NCBI RefSeq assembly: GCF_010183535.1 | Contig: NC_071329.1 | Span: 6,944,001 to 7,008,000, forward strand | Length of the DNA stretch: 64,000 nucleotides | Direction of reading: 5' to 3' | DNA from: Caenorhabditis remanei | Lineage: Eukaryota; Nematoda; Chromadorea; Rhabditida; Rhabditidae | Shown: piece after piece, positions 55,250-64,000 of the stretch | Layout: each line of letters begins with the position of its first letter | Position numbering within the stretch: the first letter of the stretch is position 1 | Program-made: the position numbers and the translations under genes | Notes under the pieces: model-generated | Databases searched by the model: none | Told to the model about the DNA's origin: nothing | The model's input: the letters and a program-made list of their open reading frames with translations, nothing else

Positions 55250-58177
55250 TTATGGAGTTTGGAGGGATCTCCATTGATCCTCAGTGGTTCCGCCGATGAC
55301 TGCACCGTGGAGAAGACGTGTTTTGACGATTGGAGTGGCTCCTTCCAATGGCGAAGACATTTCTCCGCAAGTGTTTCGGAGTCCAACGACTTCATCAGCT
55401 ACGGAATAGATGGCGAACATGTTTTTTCCGTATTGGAATGGTCTAAAATAAAGACAATTGTTCTTGAGATATATTTTTAAGGTTCTGAAAACGTTGAGCT
55501 TATATATATTGCCACGAAGACAAGTTCATAAAAAGAACACGGTGGTCTCATGGTTAAAGTTTTTGTCTCTCGTGCAAAAGGTTGTTGGTTCAATTCCACC
55601 CTGCGTTTTCCTTTTTTAAACCTTTTTTATTGAACTTACTGTGAGTTAATTTCTTGCAAGAACTTCGATCGGCAATCGAGACCATGAGTCAAACTGCAAA
55701 TTCCATTGACAAATGGTTGACGGGCACACATGATAGCTCCGTGATTGGCCCCAGCAACCGAGACATAGTTATGAATGAGATGATTAATTGGGCGTCCAAG
55801 GTTGACTCCACTATCAACACAGTGTCCTCCAAGGATTGCTTTTCTGGTAATTGGGGATCCCATGGAGCACGCGATGATGTTGACTGGCTTCTGAGTGTAC
55901 TCATGAACAGCGAGGATCAAAGTTCGGACCTGGAATAATTTTGAGTTTAATAAGTCGGACTTGAATCCCTTGAACATTTGGGAATCCCCCAATTCTCCCG
56001 GATTTCGATGGGTGTGTTATGTAAACAACTTCTCCTTCTTTATTCATTTTTCGGGTCACGTCCTTCTCCTCTCCATGCGCCCGTGTCTCGACGTCATCAC
56101 CTCCCTCTTGACATCCTTCTTATCAATCCGTCTTGAAAGATCACCGACCATCATTTTTCCCTTTTGTTCTCTATTTCTACCAAGTTATGGCTACTCCACC
56201 AGTATTCTGTGTGTGACCATCACAAACTACACATTCACTACATGGGTGTAGGCGCACAGAAACGGCGTCAGAACGGCGCGGGGCGGTAAGAAAGGGAGAA
56301 GAAGAAGAAGAAGTATGTTGAGATGATAACGGTTTTGGAGACTTTAATGATAACGAAGACGTCGACGATGATAATAGTTTCACTACACAATGATCCATGT
56401 CTTGCAAAGAGAATCAGTCTATTGGTCTGATAGGATATACATCCCCGAAGGTGCTGTGAAATCATTGCAAAGACTAATGGTCAGTTTAGTTTAGTGCCGT
56501 GTTTGTGTTAGGATTCAATGACGTTTTTAATAGGTATTGTCGTCATTTACCTTCATGGAGTCTCCTTAAGTTCAAACCCTAATTCGTAGACGAAGAAATC
56601 GAAGAAATCAGAAAGGCAAAAGATTTTTGGGTGGAGTGGGGTTTGAACTCGCAACCTTTTGAACGGCGGGCAAAAGCGTAAACCTTATGACTACCGTGTT
56701 CTTTTGTCAAAAATCTAATGACGACCGTATATAAGCTGCTTGGTGTTGAGCTTTCCAATCCCTGATGCCTACCTACCTTCAACACATAATCACATTGCAT
56801 GCCATGTTGCAACGAGTCCATAAGCTTTCCTCTAGCATAAGTCGTCGCGAATACCGTTCCCTTTGGTTGCCCATAAGAGTAGTACTTATTCAGCAAACTC
56901 TTCTTCGATAATCCAGCGTAACCAGCCAACCCGTGGATCACCACAATCGGAAGACCCCTGAAACATCTTTCTATTGAAATAGAACTTGTCGAATCTTTTC
57001 ATTGAATGGGAGGATATAGGGGGGTGTTTGTTGAAGATCAGGTTAGGAACGATCCGATCAGAAATCGGGATTTGTGACGTCATCTGAGAAGTCAAGTCAA
57101 TGGATTTGAAGGATACTGTGATGGGGATTCGGAGGGAACAGACACAAACCACATTTAAGTGAAAACGACTGACCACAACTAATTGAAGACTTCCCCCGGG
57201 GGTATAGTCATCCATACAGAACAAAATGTACAAGTGGAGGCTACACTTGTAGAGGTCAAGTGACAACCGTCTACTCTCAAAATTCTAAAAAAGGAAACGT
57301 CATCCCCTAAAAAGATCACCCATTCCTTTTTTGTTCTTTTGTTTTCAATTAAATTGAAAATATTAGCATGCAGATGATGTCAGTTGTAGATCATAATCAT
57401 TGGTGATTAGAACATCCAGGTCATGTTTTGTTCTGATCATTCGGTCAGTCACTAGTTCTTAGCTAACATGTCTAGATCTCTGATCAAAACAAAGCTGGAC
57501 GATTCGGGAGTGCTACAAGTTTCTAGATCTCATAGATTTGGGGGGTCTATGAAGTTTAGTACCGATTTGGAGGAGAGGCTAGAAGGAAGTGAATGTGGCG
57601 TTCTGTAGCCTTGATTTGGAGGGGAGGAACATGATTATTCTGTAGAGTAGAAGGTTAAGAAAATGAGGTGGTATATCGGAAGTTGAGTAAGTTGAGTAAG
57701 TTGAACTTTGGATGTTTCAATGAAAATTTCTAAACGTCTTGGTGTGAATTTCAGAAATCTCTCCGACCATGCATCGACCAGACTATTAGACTTCGAAGAG
57801 TTTCCTACGCTATAACTTTCTCTCATTTGAGCTGATGGTCATGAAATTTTCTGAGAATGTTGTAAAGCATTGAGAATTATTGTCACGAAGTTTGAACTAT
57901 ATCACTTGCTATTGAAGGAAGTTAGAGTCAAGTTTACCTGGGAAACTCTTCTCAGAAATATTTTTAGATTCATGGGATTTAACAAAAATACTCACGTTGC
58001 GTTTGGATTACCGCCACCGAAGGATCCTTTAGTTCCAAGATCAGGCCGCAGCAAATCTTCAGCAATTGGTTTTCCGAACTTTCCAAGTAAGAAATTATAG
58101 AAATGAGGGTGGAATTTGGCATTTGTCGACTCGAAAATGAGTACAATTAGGAGAAGAGAAGCCTTGACCAGATGCAT
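55250..58177 (-). CDS. secreted class-2 (lips-type) triacylglycerol lipase
   Basis: Exons on the minus strand: 58177 to about 58000, about 56954-56778, about 55931-55641 and about 55441-55250 (TAA). The start MHLVKASLLLIVLIFESTNA is a signal peptide; an in-frame upstream ATG is less likely. The product is about 280 residues. Alpha/beta-hydrolase features are 'LPIVVIHGLAG' (oxyanion HG), the nucleophile elbow 'ACSMGSP' (A-x-S-x-G rather than G-x-S-x-G), 'SVAGANHGAIMC', and 'YSVADEVVG' carrying the acid; a late His (LLHGAVIGGTTEDQWR) is available. This matches the large nematode lips family. Introns are long for this region (about 0.2-1.05 kb). Two tRNA-like sequences sit in introns 2 and 3. 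Confidence 0.88.
55536..55607 (+). tRNA. tRNA-Glu(CTC)-like gene, possibly degenerate, antisense in a lipase intron
   Basis: This 72-nt segment has an A box (TGGTCTCATGG), a B box (GGTTCAATTCC, as in tRNA-Glu) and a T-rich stop just downstream (TTTTCCTTTTTT). Acceptor AACACGG (55536-55542) pairs with CTGCGTT (55601-55607) at six of seven positions. T stem GTTGG/CCACC pairs at four of five. An anticodon stem TTTGT/GCAAA closes a seven-base loop CTCTCGT with anticodon CTC. The D arm is weak, and the base after the anticodon is G rather than A. It could be a functional divergent tRNA or a pseudogene. Confidence 0.55.
56629..56700 (-). pseudogene. tRNA-derived pseudogene related to the copy at 55536
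   Basis: On the minus strand this 72-nt segment starts with the same AAAAGAACACGGT and keeps a TTTTG/CAAAA anticodon stem, GGTTG and a B-box-like GAGTTCAAACC. The A box is TAGTCATAAGG, the anticodon loop is nine bases, and the acceptor 3' half (ending ACCC) no longer pairs. It faces the other copy in the opposite orientation, in lipase intron 2. Confidence 0.55.
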
Positions 58178-58412
58178 TGTTCCTCTGAAGCAGCGAATTG
58201 AGATAATTCTAGAAGATATAGGCGACGAAGAGTTTTTGTCTCTTCCCAACTGATAGACAGAGACAAGAGACGGTTTCGGGCGTTATGTAGTGGTGTCCTT
58301 CCTCCCAGTCTCTTTAAAGAGACTCCGCCCATTGCGTAGCCTACACGAGGCCTCGATGGACTCGAGAAGGAGTGGGCGGGGTCCGAAAGGACAATAGATA
58401 TTGTTGTGGGAC

Positions 58413-58426
58413 GGGGGGGGGGGGGG
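58413..58426. repeat. G14 mononucleotide tract
   Basis: Fourteen consecutive G residues upstream of the lipase gene. In C. elegans such G/C tracts depend on the DOG-1/FANCJ helicase for stability. Confidence 0.9.
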
Positions 58427-58934
58427 TATGAATGACATGAAGTTACCTCGAAATTTTTTCATCACTGAAATTGAGTATTGCTTCGACATATTACCGGAGA
58501 TACTGTTTCTCTCTATTGTTGTGTTAAAACAAGCAAAGTGAAAGTTTGTGTTTCTCGTGCGGGGTGCCCAGAAGGACACGAAATGATACCCCCTCTAATT
58601 TTGGTGTGTCCGACGGAAAAAGATGACCATTGTCTAGAAGGGAGGGAGGTGGCTGAAACAAAAGATACGGGTAGGTCAGAGGAATTTTTCGTTTCGATGA
58701 AGGTTACTGCTTCTTCTTGACCAATCGGTTTGGCATCCCCTTGACTAATGTGATTAGACTTCAAAGAAGACTATGTCTATCTGTGTGTTGGTTTGTCCTA
58801 TCATGCCATTATTTTATCATGGTTCTCTGGAGCGCTAATTGATACTCAAGATACACCCAAGGCCAACTCAAGGTACACTCTAGGTAAAACGTAGCCGTGT
58901 AGGTACATGTCAGACCAGATCTATATCTATGATG

Positions 58935-59155
58935 TATTATAAATTCACAACACTACGCCGCATGGGTTTAAAGGCGCATCTAATTTTTCAGAAATTTCGC
59001 GGAACGGTCTCGTAGTTGAAATAGATCAAATACCGTATTTTCGAGCTTTGCAGGTCTAAAAATAAATGCAAATAATGTTTTTCGCTTCGAGACCATTTTG
59101 AACAAATTAGATGCGCCTTTAAAGCCATGCGGCGCAGTGTCGTGAATTTATAATA
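58935..59155. mobile_element. MITE-like inverted repeat with TATTATAAATTCAC termini
   Basis: The left arm (58935 to about 58986) reads TATTATAAATTCACAACACT, then ACGCCGCATGGGTTTAAAGG and CGCATCTAATTT. The right arm (about 59103-59155) is its reverse complement with few mismatches, ending GTGAATTTATAATA. The loop is about 115 bp and holds no gene. Confidence 0.85.
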
Positions 59156-59755
59156 GGTATCTCTGTCTCTCTGTCTGTAAATCTGTTCATCCAGATGTCT
59201 CTCTCTTTTCTCTATTCATCTGACCATCGACACAAAGTGTTCCTCTTTACATCATCTCTCTTCTTTTTTTTTTCTTATTTTCTATCCCATCATTTCCGTA
59301 CACTGTGACCTCCAATTATTTTAGAATTGTCTCTCCCCAATTTTTTGTAAAAAATCAAACAGCAAGGTAACAAAAAATGTTCAATTTTGTTTCGTAACTT
59401 TTTGTTTACGTTGGAGGAATTTTCTCGTTTCACTGATATTTTGATAAATCAGGTATCAGGTCAGACGGGGAATGGCAGAAAACTTCTGAGAGAAGAATTG
59501 ATCTCTTCATCTTCGTCCATGGGACATCTGGACTGACAGATCTATTGACATCTAGGATATCCGAACAGGGAAGGTCTGATGTTTGACCTACTCTCATAAG
59601 TTCTACATCGAACTTTTCTCTCCTTCTTTGCAATTTTTATATTTCATGAAATGGTTTGAGGTGTCTAGTCCACGCATCAATGCAATCGAATAGTCAAAAG
59701 AGTATAAATGACAGTTTTCACTTTTCTCTTCTTCACACAAAAGACACCCTCCTCC

Positions 59756-59777
59756 CACACACACACACACACACACA
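59756..59777. repeat. (CA)11 microsatellite
   Basis: A pure CA dinucleotide run of 22 bases in the intergenic region ahead of the MSP-like pair. Confidence 0.9.
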
Positions 59778-60650
59778 TCTCATCATGGTCAGTTTTTTTT
59801 CCAGTACCGGAATAATAATAAGTTATTAGCACCAGTGTAGGGTAAGGTTTTTGAAATGTGACATTTTTTCACAAAGAAAAAAAAAGAAAAAAGTTCGAAA
59901 GAGGAAGAAAAGGCGAACTAATTGGAGGTCAAAGTAGGACTGTAATAATGGAAAAGAGAGAAATGACCAAATTTAACGAGGTTATGGAATGGATGGTTTT
60001 ATGGGAAATGAGGTTTCCAGGTATTCAGTTTCAGGTGTTTTATGTGGCTGACCAAAGCACATGGCGTACCGTTATCGAGTTTCGCAGAACTGGTCATAGT
60101 TCATTTTCAGTTGAACTGGGGGATCCTGGAAAGTTCAAAATGATGTCGGTCATTGTGAGATTACATCGGAATCAAAGTTGAAATCAAAATTAGCATTTTC
60201 TTACTTTAAAAATATTTGATATTTCACATGATCTCCGAGATACGTCGGTATTGCCATTATAGTTCATCTAGTAGAGAAGTAGCAAAGAAGTCAAACACCC
60301 GGTTCTCTGCACCCTCTCACTATCTCACAAGCGAACCGTCAAAAATCGAACCATAGAGATCGAAAGAGCATTTTCGAAAACCTGTAAATCCATTTTCGAA
60401 ACCTGCTTACGAGACATCTGACTTACTGAAACTTCACGTCAGAGGTCAAACTTTGCAGATTTTCAAGCCCAATCTTGAAGAAAATACTAAATACTACAAA
60501 ATGGTAAAACCAGGCTTGAATTTTGACCACTAACGTAAAAATGCAGTTGGTCAGATGTCTCGTAAACAGATTTTGGAAACGGATTTGTAGGTTTTCGAAG
60601 TTGCTCCACGATTCGATTTCAAAGTTATTCTGGAATTGGCGATTTGAATA

Positions 60651-61104
60651 ATGGCAAAAGAAACGATTGAATTAACAAAACTGAATTTCAACCCTTATGA
60701 TGCGTTAAGTTGTCGGGAGCTGTGTCGCTGAAATTTGCTTGAACTTTTCCAGGTTTCTTTCTCTAAAATCCAGAACCAAAACGGCTTTTCAAATAATATG
60801 CAATGGAATCGAAAAAGAGAAAAATGCTCCAGCAGACAAGTTTGTCTGAACTTCACTGTGGTTTTCAAAAACGAAATAGAATATTTTCAGGTTATCCGCA
60901 ACTATATCTGCCATAAAATCAACAGGAGTGGATGCAACGAGAGTGTGGGATAACAAAGAGATTCAGAAGAATCTTTTGTTAAGAAAGACCCATAAGAAGA
61001 CAGTTTTTGTAATTTGGAAAGGAATAAATCACGCCGATTGGTGGAAGAAATCGGTTCTTGGTCCAGTTACTGTAAGTATTGATTCGTTAAAATTGTTATC
61101 ATAA
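60651..61104 (+). CDS. MSP-like paralogue with an internal deletion (possibly a pseudogene)
   Basis: Exons: 60651-60703, 60753-60839 and 60891-61104 (TAA). It opens MAKETIELTKLNFNPYDA, parallel to MSARKVELTKLDFKPYDF in the next gene. It then jumps to 'SLKSRTKTAFQIICNGIEKE' and 'NAPADK', matching the neighbour's 'VKSKTKFTFQLSCKNIVKEY' and 'NVPADR'. About 40-45 residues of the N-terminal half of the Ig-like domain are absent. The third exon aligns well ('THKKTVFVIWKGINHADWWK' against 'RHKKNVYIVFEGVNEANWWN'), but the acidic C-terminal tail is missing. Phase is kept only by using a weak GC|GTTAAG donor. The product would be about 117 residues. Confidence 0.55.
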
Positions 61105-61528
61105 AGTTTATAAAGCTAATTACTTGTAATCGTTGAAGAGAAGGATCTGATGAGTGGAACGACATCTGAAGGTCAAAAGTCATCTCGAGCAACAGAAACT
61201 GTCTTATTCGAAACGTGTATTTCGCTGAAAATGAGAAGCTCTCAATAAATGATTAATAATTGTGTCCGATTGTATTTCAACACATTTTCATAAGAATTCC
61301 AACAGGTTTTTTCGTTAGTTTTCCGCCTATCATCGAATTATCATCTTTTATTATTTTTTAAAATTTAAATAACGTACGTAGAAACCTGTGGAAAGGTCAC
61401 TGTGGGTGAAAAAACTAGAAAGAAATAGAGCAAACATAGTGACACGTACGAATAATGACACGTGGAAGGTAGATGAATTTTTATTGTTATTTTGGAGAGG
61501 CGATTATTTTATTGTAAGTTGGAGTAAG

Positions 61529-62197
61529 ATGTCCGCACGAAAAGTTGAATTGACGAAGCTGGACTTCAAGCCTTATGATTTTGTAAGTGATATTTCTGAA
61601 AGTAACTCATTTCCAATGAATTCTCTTTCAGGTTTCACTTAAAATGACTCCCGAAAAACAGTTTGTTCAATACGAATTTGATAATCAGGAAGACGTCGAT
61701 ATCCTTGTGAAATGGAAATCCACACGACCACCGAAGTATAACGTGGAGCCAAACTACACAATCGTCAAATCCAAAACCAAGTTCACATTTCAACTGTCTT
61801 GTAAAAATATTGTGAAAGAATACAACGTTCCAGCTGATCGGTATGTGAAAGGCAATAAATAAGTGACTATAATTCGAATTTTTCCAGATTCTCCGCTGTG
61901 ATCTACGCAATCAAACCAACCAATCACAAGCCAAAAGCTATCTGGAGAACCCGTGAAATTCTGGACGATCTTCGAATTGGATCGAGGCACAAAAAGAATG
62001 TCTATATTGTGTTTGAAGGTGTCAATGAGGCAAATTGGTGGAATAAATCAATACTTGACGAGCAAGAACGAAACGACCCGACTTTTGTTATTGATGACGA
62101 AGAGTGTGAGCATGATCAACTGAAGACTGCACTTTTGGCAGGACACTTCACAATTGTCCATGTTCCTATTCAACAATCAAATGAGATTCCAGAATAA
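61529..62197 (+). CDS. MSP-domain-like (Ig-fold) nematode protein
   Basis: Exons: 61529-61582, 61632-61840 and 61888-62197 (TAA), all in phase. The product is about 190 residues. Residues about 25-105 show the major-sperm-protein pattern: a beta-rich start ('FVQYEFDNQEDVDILVKWKS'), then P.KYNV.P (RPPKYNVEPNYTIV), a 'KFTFQLSC' strand and 'FSAVIYAIKP'. The C-terminal half is specific to this pair: 'RHKKNVYIVFEGVNEANWW' followed by an acidic 'DDEECEHDQLKTALLAGHF' tail. MSP-like proteins can be cytoskeletal (sperm) or signalling proteins. The role of this one is unknown and the family call rests on pattern only. Confidence 0.72.
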
Positions 62198-62382
62198 ATT
62201 TTTATGTATATGGATTTTAAATGTTTTCGGATAAACGGACACACAGACAGATCAATCCTTTTTCTTCCACGTGTTCCATTTTTTCAGAATTGTTCGCCTG
62301 GAAACTTATTTCATTCCCTCATATTCCCTGTTAGATAAACTTCTATTATTGATAACTCTAACAATTTCATAACTTGAAAATT

Positions 62383-64000
62383 ATGAGTTCCATCAAAACT
62401 GATATCACAACAACTCAGAAAGTGGATACGGATGTCGAGACGGAATCACAGGTGAACAGCATGGCTGGAAAAGATGATGGATGGTTCAGTATGAAGAAAG
62501 TGATGTGAGTTTGAGGAACTATGCAAAGGTACTAAAATCTGAAAATCTTTAGAATCATCGGTGTGGCTTCCATTGTCTCCATTGCCACTATTGCTCTTAT
62601 TCTATACTTGACACTTCCCTCGTCTTCGGAGGAATACCAAAAACCAACTGCTCAGGCGCTGATTGGCGTCACCAAGACTACCGTTGCTCCATCAACAAGT
62701 TCTACAGAAGGCTCACAACAAAAGAAACAACTAATTTTCGTACAAGTCGTGAGTCTCCAGATTTCTTTGATCCTTATTTTAATTTCACTGATTTTCAGCT
62801 TTTCCGACACGGTGCACGAGCTCCAGGGAGACTTCCGAAGGAATATAAAATGTATTTCCCGAGGGGTGGAGGGGAATTGACAGATGTAAGGGGTTCTACG
62901 GAGAGTTCTTTTGATAATCTTTGTTTCCAGCGTGGCTTCAATCACAGTCATCTGGTCGGTCTATTCTTGAAAAAGAGATATGTGGATAGTGGGTTTTTGA
63001 ACAAGTCATTGGTCAATCACGAGGTATATTTTGTATTCGAAAGATTGAAATTCTGATAAAAAAGTTGCAGATGAGATGGTTTTCTCGTCAAATGAGTCGT
63101 GTTTTGAGTACCGCCTCGACTATTGGCTCTGCAATGTTCCAAACCCCTGAGCAAAAATACAAAACAGTGGGGGTTGTGAGCAGAAAGGATAATGATTTCC
63201 TTCTGACGGGAGGTATTTCCAAATGTAAAGCAAAGAGGAAGATCATCAAGAAAAGATGTCCCGGTCTACTTAACAAACATTTAAATAGTGAAATAGAAGC
63301 ATTGAAGTGTCTCGATCAAAAACCGAAAATCTTTGAAACATTCAATGTCACAGATTCTGATATGTACATTAACATGGTAGGAAACTTCCAGAGTTTCCGA
63401 TTTTCAAGACTCGATATTTTCAGTACAGAAATAATGTGCCTTTGCCGGATAACGTTTTGCAACACTATAAGGAGATAGCAGCAGGATATCTTGAAGTACG
63501 AGACTTCAATAATGGTGTCGGTGATTCTGAATTGATACAAATTCGTTTCGGACTTATTATCAACAAGTTGTTAAATGATTTGACGTTCGTCTGGATCATT
63601 TAGTAATCAAAGAGTTCTCGTATTTCAGAAAAGCCTGGGAATCTCATTTGAGCAACACCACGACAAGAAAATTCAACGCATACTCTACTGTAATTATTTG
63701 AAAAAATTCAACTAACCCGTGCCCATTTATTTTCAGCAAGACTGGCTAATAGGTGGTGTCTTGGATGCGTTCAGTGTCCTCAAGTACCTTCAGTCGATTT
63801 TACCGAAAGAGGAACCAAACTACAGTGTAATGATAGTAATTGAACTTTGGGAGATAAATGGGAAACCGTTTGTGAAGTTTTTGTACAAACCGGAAGAGAT
63901 CACTGAGGAGAATCATCAACTGTTGGATTTGACAACTAAGGTTCCCGGTTGTCAAGGACTAGAGGATTGTCCATTGGAGGTGAGGACAAACAGGGAGATA
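62383..64000 (+). CDS. membrane-anchored histidine acid phosphatase, 3' end outside the window
   Basis: Exons: 62383-62504, 62553-62748, 62799-62885, 62931-63023, 63071-63375, 63424 to about 63582, about 63630-63690, and about 63738 to beyond 64000. The N-terminus is cytosolic; a single TM (VASIVSIATIALILYLTL) follows at about residue 45, and then a Ser/Thr linker, so this is a type II membrane protein rather than a secreted one. The phosphatase signature 'LFRHGARAP' is intact and a second catalytic Arg lies in 'MRWFSRQMSRVLSTA'. The distal HD motif reads 'YSTQD', so the His is Gln while the Asp remains. Many worm pho-family enzymes are secreted or intestinal ectoenzymes. This one may be weakly active or inactive. 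The gene is cut at the window edge. Confidence 0.85.

Larger units (their letters stand above)
58178..60650. other. 2.5-kb intergenic region with repeats, no firm gene
   Basis: Contains the lipase promoter, a G14 tract, a MITE-like inverted repeat (58935-59155), a (CA)n run (59756-59777) and a TATAAAT at 59703. An open frame at 59858-60181 (about 107 codons, 'KREMTKFNEVMEWMVLWEMRF') has no recognised domain and no clear splice partners. I leave it uncalled. Confidence 0.5.

Noticed and set aside
59858..60181. 107-codon frame before the MSP-like pair
   Set aside because: No domain, no clear partner exons; could be a remnant of a related gene but I cannot align it to anything here.
1..64000. 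CRISPR arrays, prophage, plasmid origins, bacterial operons
   Set aside because: Intron-rich genes and worm families throughout; no regularly spaced repeats or bacterial genes.

Overview
The window is nuclear DNA from a Caenorhabditis-type nematode. The genes have many short introns (several of 43-50 bp), TTTTCAG acceptors often sit just before the ATG (as at trans-splice sites), and the proteins include nematode families (ShK, CPG4, F-box/FBA_2, ZP cuticlin, lips-type lipase, MSP-like). The block with PheRS beta, ZYG-9, CUT-3, EVL-20/ARL2 and eIF3g matches, as I remember it, the C. elegans chromosome II neighbourhood around cosmids M05D6 and F22B5. The ZYG-9-like protein differs from the C. 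elegans protein at scattered positions and near its C-terminus, so I infer a sister species rather than C. elegans. No bacterial, viral, plasmid or CRISPR sequence was seen.

Layout. 0.5-14.4 kb (+): a tandem protein tyrosine phosphatase gene whose two domains both look catalytically compromised; a CPG4-type secreted protein gene lies antisense in one of its introns (5.4-6.5 kb). 15-18.4 kb: an F-box protein (+) and a trimethyllysine/gamma-butyrobetaine dioxygenase (-) converge tail to tail. 21.5-23.2 kb (+): two mitochondrial membrane proteins, FAM162-like and HIG1-domain, form a possible operon. 24.7-28.0 kb (+): a LACTB-like serine beta-lactamase-fold protein and a two-domain ShK secreted protein. 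28.2-38.7 kb (-): TCP11-like, TMCO1, PheRS beta (fars-3) and zyg-9 run head to tail with short gaps. 40.1-42.3 kb (+): a four-TM protein and a DUF1248/GNAT protein that carries an apparent one-base frameshift. 42.5-42.75 kb: a GC-richer, hairpin-dense segment with a snRNA-type promoter look and a T6 terminator, which I call a candidate Pol III ncRNA. 42.9-43.4 kb (-): an NDUFA4-like mitochondrial protein. 43.4-50.6 kb: a long repeat-bearing intergenic region upstream of cut-3 (50.6-52.0 kb, +). 52.2-54.5 kb (-): evl-20/ARL2 and eif-3.G. 55.2-58.2 kb (-): a lipase with two tRNA-like sequences in its introns. 60.6-62.2 kb (+): two MSP-like paralogues, one internally deleted. 62.4 kb to the end (+): a membrane-anchored histidine acid phosphatase that runs off the window.

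Functional themes. Housekeeping functions (tRNA charging, translation initiation, microtubule growth, ARL2/tubulin biology, ER calcium and translocon, mitochondrial inner membrane) form compact same-strand runs. Fast-evolving nematode families (F-box, ShK, MSP-like, lipase, acid phosphatase, CPG4) occupy the flanks.

Repeats. A TA-flanked fold-back element with CAGTA-type termini occurs four times (three near complete, one half). There are two other MITE-like inverted repeats, a dispersed CCGGACA-type simple repeat, a duplicated block of about 170 bp upstream of cut-3, and a G14 tract. Exon boundaries were read by eye from splice motifs and reading phase; coordinates are reliable to within a base or two at most junctions.
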